Translations under genes and position numbers: made by a program
The notes under the pieces: model-generated
The model's input: only the letters and a program-made list of their open reading frames with translations
The model's database searches: none
What the model was told of the DNA's origin: nothing
Shown here: one piece after another, positions 58,664 through 64,000 of the stretch
Position numbering within the stretch: position 1 is the stretch's first letter
How the letters are laid out: each line of letters opens with the position of its first letter
Source: Paramarasmius palmivorus
Taxonomy: Eukaryota > Basidiomycota > Agaricomycetes > Agaricales > Marasmiaceae
Direction: 5' to 3'
DNA: 64,000 nucleotides
NCBI GenBank assembly: GCA_037176845.1
Contig: JAYKXP010000014.1
Coordinates: 803,148 to 867,147, forward strand

Positions 58664-58678
58664 GGGGGGGGGGGGGGG
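58583..58678. repeat. Poly-G tract of about 96 bp
   Basis: Almost pure G on the plus strand, broken by a few T and A bases near 58,596, 58,609-58,612 and 58,663. Such a run can form G-quadruplex structures and is hard to sequence, so its exact length is doubtful. Confidence 0.85.
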
Positions 58679-59338
58679 CAGCCCGCAGCAGACATTTCCC
58701 AAACTTCCACGCCCTCCAAAACCCAACCACTAACGACTACTACGGGCTTGCCCAACAGATGTCAAGTACTCAATGCAGAGCAAGAGGAGCAGGCCACACT
58801 ACGGGAAATGGTTTCTTCTACACTCAGATAATGAATGCAATATGAAGGCAGGATATTGGAATTAAAGACCAGAGAAAACCACATAGGGTATTGACTGCCC
58901 CAACATTTAATATATTTCTCTCATACTGTAGCATTTGACAATATTCCATAATTTCCATGTACTTTGCATGTTTTCCTTCATGAAATATACAGTATAATGC
59001 AGAGCAGTACAACTTCTATAATATGCAAAAACAATATCATGTATTTCCCTCATAGTGGTGGATACAAAGAAAAAAACCCAGGTCAATAATCCCATGAATT
59101 TGAGCCATTGTTCTTTCTGCTAAATATTACTGAGGGATATATTGCTATATTTTTAGCATATTGTCTATCCATACTGCAAGTAACACAATTGATATCTTTC
59201 CTATTCCAAAAGCACTAAGTGAAGAGTCTAGAAGATATAGTAACTTCTACATGTTTTATGTTTCTGAGTACTTGTTGACAACGCTATGTTTTTTGACATC
59301 AATTTCCCAGCTCAGAAAATACTAAAATATCCGTGGAT

Positions 59339-59364
59339 CCGGATTTCCGCATCCGGAAATCCGG
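59339..59364. repeat. 11-bp perfect inverted repeat with 4-bp loop
   Basis: CCGGATTTCCG and CGGAAATCCGG flank CATC. The ATCCGGAT core recurs at about 59,394-59,401. It might be a protein-binding palindrome or the end of a small transposon remnant. Confidence 0.6.
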
Positions 59365-59491
59365 TGGGAACAGGCGCAGACCCTGACCGGTCATCCGGAT
59401 CTCCTCATCCTACTTCATACTCACAGTCGCACCAAACCAGCGAACCATCCACAATTAGTTCGGTTTTCTATCCTGATAATCAAAATGGATC

Positions 59492-62010
59492 TCATATCAC
59501 ATATCCTGCCTGAGCCAAACTCTGTATTACCGGACCCGCGACCTGTACATGTGGATTACACTGCGAAAGCAATTCCCGAAGACGACCGCCCCCTTGCTTT
59601 GAGAACCTCACCATCTCCTCGCCCAAGAACTTTTCCGAGTCGCCGACATATGCAACTGGGTCAATGTCGACAGATTCAGACGCCACAAGTCTGGAATATG
59701 CTGCTTGGTAGCCTGCGCTTGGCTCTTCTTCGTCTATCGCCGTCATTGCGACAAATGCATCGACCGTCGGTTCCAGATGGAAGATTTCGCCTCTTTTCAG
59801 CTTGGTTCCTGGCGGCATCCCCGAAAAGTTTGATGATCATGAGAGATTCAAGGCTGCGGGCCTGTTTAAATGATAAGCATCGTCAAGAAGTGGAAGATCT
59901 GTGGACTAACCGTGCTTGGATGCTAGTACTTTCAAGTCATTCCTAACGCAGAGTCAATAGCTTGTAGTGAAATAAACCAAAGGATGACCTACGGACGACA
60001 TAGGCCCTTGGAGACGGACACCCCCCACAAGAGCTCATGATGCCCAAACATCATTCACTCGTGAAGGGATAAGTCTTTGTTGAACCACGGCCAGCACACT
60101 AGCGAGCTGTCCTCTGCTAACCATGGGCGAGGCACCTCGTTTGAGGTAAGCTTTGAGAAGCTTGACAAATCCGGGAATGTTGCCTTTTTGAGCCCAGACA
60201 GCGGGAGTGAGTAGGAATGGCAGGAGAGCCTCAAATTCCGAGGGAACGGTGGACTCGTTGTGAAGGGAGAGCATCTGTGCAAGGATCTGGAATGTGTATG
60301 GAATGTATTCTGGAAGGAGATGGTTAGAGCTACGAGATGAGATGCAGAACAAGAGACTTACGAATCGCTTGAGCAGCGCCTGGTAGTTTGGTGAAAGAGA
60401 CTGCCGTGCAGTGACAATGACTCGCATTATTACACCTGATGAGTACCAGCTGTTAGTGAGGAGAAAAGAGAACACTTGGGTCTTAGGGACATACATTTCA
60501 TCAGACGGTTGTTCTCAGCAACCTTTTCTGGGGTCCCTGCAGCTTCGGTTTTGGAAAGTAGAGCATTGATGAGGTCATTGGCGGTTTCGTGAACGTCAGT
60601 TTCATTGGTTTCGGAATGTGTGCAAGAACCGGATAGCATCCACTTGCAATATCGGATGTACGTTGCCCCGAGCTTGCAAATCCTCATAAACGTAGTCCGA
60701 GAAAAACTTGACGACATCAACGAGTGCGTTCGTTGCCGTAACACCGTGTTGAGCGGTTGCGCCTCGAGAAGCAAGGGCAGTGGGGAGGTAGATTGCGCTA
60801 TCTTTGGCCTTCCACCCTTCGCCGTCTGTGCTCTTCCCAGATTGAACGTACTCGGTAAGGCCTCGCTCGATCCAGTTGCCGACGATGCTAATGGTGATCT
60901 TTTCGCCCTCACCGCCTCCAGTACCGACGAGGGCTTTGACAACGTCTGCAGCTGCCTGACGACGGGTAACATCTTCGTTAGATACTCCCGCACCTCCTGC
61001 ACCTGCACCGCCAATAGAAAGGTCCAGACGGATGAATTCAAGCGGGTCATCCTCAATTGCCCTAGCTCATGTTGACGGAGAGAGACCTAGAAGGCGGATT
61101 AGAGGTGGTCAGGGCTCAGCATGAAAGAAGGTACGTACATCCGGAATGACGACGCCTTCAACCAAGGTAGAAATAGTTTCTGTCGTAGTGAATAGCTGAG
61201 TGTAGTGACCTGAGCGGATCGTAAAGAAGGTGTTGGTTCATCGGGGTCGTTATTCCTTAGGTCATTCGGGTCCCAAGCCTATGAACCACGGAACCATCCA
61301 GATTCGCCAGCTAAGAATTCTTTGTGGGTATCTTGATTGCCGGTGGGATAACCTGACGTGAAGTATCATGGTAGATCACCACAAGAAGGATCATGCATTG
61401 TGTTTTGAAATTGATTTTTCGGTGTAGGAGGTGTGTTTAATTGAGTAGACATGTCGCGGTCTTCGGAAGAGGTTCGAGGAATGGGTTCATGAATCTGGAA
61501 TATCACGGGTTGATCCACTGTGAAAAAGATGGTCGGAAAAGGACATTGGGCAGCCAAAAGACGGAAGAAGGAGGTGTGCATGTTAAGGACATCCGAGGAT
61601 GTATTAGATTCTGAGACCTGTAAGGAGCCGACGAGTTGCGCTAACGATAAAAAATCAATGAACATTTAATTCACGAATTCTTGAATGACATACGTCGATG
61701 AGATCAGGCCACTTGAAGGAAAGTCGAGCTCCTCGCAATCAGGCGACTGATTCTGCGACTTTGAGCCGGATTCCTTTATCTGAGAGGCCCAAAGTTGGAG
61801 CATTGCTGGTACAAGCCGCGATCGTAGAGCTGCTTTGTCCTGTTCTGCAAGTGTGCTGTACATCCTATACAAGGCTGAGCGACAATATATGAGAAAAAAT
61901 CTGCAAGCAACATGTTGGGTGAGTCTGTTGGAACCTACCAGTGAATCGGAACACCCTTGATGAACGCGGTACGGCGTTTGGATTCCGGAGCTTTTCGGTG
62001 TATATTTTCA
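59492..62010 (-). pseudogene. CSE1: Decayed CSE1 (exportin-2, importin-alpha re-export) gene
   Basis: Pieces of CSE1 lie in colinear order on the minus strand but in different frames and with large parts missing. In order they are APESKRRTA (near 61,970), AEQDKAALRSRLVPAMLQL (about 61,800-61,850), EDVTRRQAAADVVKALVGTG to DSAIYLPTALASRGATAQHG and VDAIRFLHTF (60,600-61,000), ANDLINALLSKTEAAGTPEK, TARQSLSPNYQALLKRF, LPFLLTPAVWAQKGNIPGFV (60.0-60.6 kb), and the C-terminal AGYQAAYSRLVASESVDIDP to AQAGYVI (59,492-59,818). A segment of about 50 residues is lost between HTF and the next block, with a frame change. The intact family protein has about 960 residues. A working copy is presumably elsewhere in the genome. 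Confidence 0.8.
60980..61150. repeat. Copy a of a diverged repeat derived from the CSE1 relic
   Basis: The segment includes CTCCTGCACCTGCACC, GCCAATAGAAAG, GACCTAGAAGGCGGA and GGTGGTCAGGGCTCAGCATG. Related segments occur at 62,470-62,645 and 62,860-63,060. Confidence 0.6.
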
Positions 62011-62179
62011 CAACGCTGGAAGAAATGGTGTGATATCACTTCTAAATTTGTGGAGATCATTAGACTTACCATCGACGACGTTCTAGGGTAACCTCTCTTG
62101 AGCTGAGAAACGGCAAAGTGTTGGTCCACTGGGATGGCTGTTCCTGAGCTCATCCGGGTGCCATGTGCCATGAACATGC

Positions 62180-63080
62180 ATCGGATCCATCCTGATTAAT
62201 GGTGAAAAAATCCCTCGGTGGGACGTCGAGGGATTATCTTGACACGTGAAGTCGTGGTAGGTTTCGCGAGAAAGGATCATGCATCGAGTACGAATGATTA
62301 CCTCGGTGTAGGAGAGCGTTTTTTTAGTAGATCCTAGACCTTGATTCGTTTCTTCGGAAGAGGGTGTGTACGATGGAACGGTTCCTTAACTGGATATCAC
62401 GAGGTTGATCTCTGTGAATAGTTGGTCAGAACGAGGACAATGCCTGACTGCGGGAACCCACACTGTTGGATGCTCCTGCACCCCTGCACTCCCGTGGAGA
62501 GGTCAGGATAGGTGAATTCGATGGGTCGTCTCGATAGTTCTAGCTCATTGCTGCCGGAGAGAAACCTAGACGGAGGACTAGAGTTTGAGGTAGGTTAGGG
62601 CGCTGCTATAGAAGGAGGGTACATACATTGGAATGATGGACTGGGCTTTTCTACACAGTAGGATACGATCTCCGTTCTAGTAAAAGAGTTTGGGTGTTAG
62701 TGACCGGATGCGATTGAAGGAAGCGGGAGACATTGCGAAACCAAGGATCTCGAGACGTTGGCGACTCGAAGTCTGTTGGAACCGTTGCTTGCTAGACGAT
62801 TTTACAATGACCTCTTCAGTTGAGAGGGGTGAGGAAGGGTGGTGGTTGAGACGTTATTCGTTGTCTACTCCTGCAACTCCTGCACCTCCTGCCACTCCTT
62901 GACCTCCTGCACCTGCAGGTGCCGCCAATAGAAACATCGAGCCGTTCTGTCGTTCTCAGCCTCATTTAGCATAGAGAGAACCTAGAAGGACGATAATAGG
63001 TGGTCAGGTCAGGCTCTCAGCATGAAATTATAGATCTAGAAGGTACATACCCCAGCAACGACGACTTTTGTCAGTGGATG
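62180..63080. repeat. Copies b and c of the CSE1-derived repeat
   Basis: At 62,470-62,645 and again at 62,860-63,060 the block with CCTAGA[C/A]GGA, a GGTCAGG-like stretch and GGTACATAC recurs. The preceding segment 62,180-62,450 resembles 61,330-61,560 (ATCATGCAT, CGGTGTAGGAG, TCTTCGGAAGAG, ATATCACG[A/G]G). The copies are diverged and non-coding, which indicates repeated partial duplication of the locus followed by decay. Confidence 0.6.
62868..62925. repeat. 9-bp minisatellite (CTCCTGCAC-type)
   Basis: About six imperfect copies of CTCCTGCAC in a row inside copy c. In the related CSE1 fragment the same stretch codes on the other strand for the GAGAGGAGV run, so the minisatellite grew from coding sequence. 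Confidence 0.6.
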
Positions 63081-64000
63081 ATGCCCCTGGTTTGTTTCAT
63101 GCACTGGGAGGTGAAATGGTCGATAATCGGTCATATATGGTGCCATAATGTGGGTTGTTGTTTCGGGCTGTAAGATGGATGAAGGTCCTGAATCTGAGGT
63201 CTGTACTGTCGGGATCGAGTGGCCGGGGGACCTGCGGAAAAGTAACCAAGCGGTATCAGTAAGCTGCCTGGGAGCAGAAAAGTAAATGGAACGTACCTTT
63301 CACTTTGCTCCTTGAAGGATGATAAGGAGATAGGGAAGAGTGTGATTGCAAGGAGATAGGAAGAGGATGATGTCGAGGAACATTGGTCGTCTGCAGCAGA
63401 GCGACGCGTCGCGCTCCTTATTCCCATACCACCATCGTCTGCCTTCTCGATCGTCAACACACCTATCAGACCCTCTTCAAGATATGGATCAACGCTATTG
63501 GATGAAAATGTTGGTTCTCGGGACGTGAAATAGGAATTCATCCGGTGGATGCTGTTATTGAGTCGTGTGAGTTTGCAGGGGGCTGTTCGTCATGATCAGA
63601 AAATTATGCTCAATTAGGCGTCACACAGGATCCTTTCTAATATACCACCAATACATGGCGAAAATTATTCAGAGCGTAAGTTGGGCGAGATACTGTAACG
63701 TCCCAAATTGCCCAACGTTCAACCTGGACCTTTCAAAAGCCTCGCACTTTGGTAGAGATGCCTCGATCCCTTACTTATTGTCCGGTACCAGCAAAAGACA
63801 TTCGGGTCATCTGTCACATCCTCGGATCCAGAACGTACAAGAGATTTTGTGAACATTTTGAGCGGTTTCCCTGTCGGTGTTCAAATCATCTACACGAGAG
63901 TAGTGCTCTGGATCTTGCAAGTTCCTATTCCAGTAAAAGTGAACATGGATGGGCTTATTATTTGTTAAGAGACGAGACACGGTACGCGGTCATCCTGAGA
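63081..64000. other. Right end of the window, no supported gene
   Basis: A minus-strand frame at 63,131-63,541 and a plus-strand frame at 63,592-63,852 are open but show no domain. They may be further decayed fragments or exons of a gene that continues outside. Confidence 0.3.

Larger units (their letters stand above)
58335..59491. other. Island-to-core junction: poly-G tract and AT-rich stretch
   Basis: The poly-G tract is followed by about 450 bp of clearly AT-rich DNA (58,840-59,300), unlike both sides. A palindrome lies at 59,339-59,364. No gene is supported. Confidence 0.45.

Noticed and set aside
58436..58755. Poly-proline and poly-glycine reading frames
   Set aside because: They are produced by the poly-G tract itself; nothing supports translation.
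1..64000. tRNA genes, rRNA genes and CRISPR arrays
   Set aside because: No cloverleaf with A and B boxes, no rRNA-like sequence and no regularly spaced repeats were found; CRISPR is not expected in a fungal nucleus.

Overview
The window reads as nuclear DNA of a filamentous basidiomycete, most likely an Agaricomycete. Genes are packed on both strands and cut by many introns of about 45 to 70 bp with GT(A/G)NGT donors and short pyrimidine-poor acceptors. The housekeeping proteins look fungal, and a Helitron of the fungal type is present. No CRISPR arrays, rRNA or tRNA genes were seen.

Region 1 (1-16,907) is conserved core genome: the 3' end of an acidic-tailed protein, a SWI1-like ARID subunit of SWI/SNF, NPR3 of the GATOR1/SEACIT complex, a small alpha/beta hydrolase, a Pro/Ser/Thr-rich protein with a split start codon, SEC61 alpha, a serine beta-lactamase-like esterase, eIF2 alpha (SUI2) and a Yju2/CCDC130-type splicing factor. 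Reading frames stay in phase across every intron I placed in these genes.

Region 2 (about 17.2-58.7 kb) is an accessory island of genes I cannot tie to a named family. It holds three paralogues of an F-box-like family (17.9, 19.6 and 55.5 kb), a two-member family (26.5 and 53.9 kb), a predicted polymerase-beta-type nucleotidyltransferase (24.2-26.1 kb), a block of three long many-exon genes on the minus strand (38.1-48.0 kb), several smaller genes on both strands, and two tandem-MYND zinc-finger loci (55.9-58.3 kb). The F-box-like and two-member families occur in the same order on the two sides but on opposite strands, so the island has diverged inverted arms. Between the arms lies a Helitron with an uninterrupted 2,625-codon frame carrying HUH-Rep, Pif1-like helicase and USP-like cysteine-protease signatures.

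Region 3 (about 58.6-64 kb) starts with a poly-G tract and an AT-rich stretch. It then holds the decayed remains of a CSE1 (exportin-2) gene, with diverged extra copies of part of it upstream.

The core genes do not form a pathway; they are ordinary neighbours in convergent or closely divergent pairs. The island is the likeliest place for something undescribed: a possible cargo-bearing mobile or rapidly duplicating gene set centred on the Helitron. That reading is inference.
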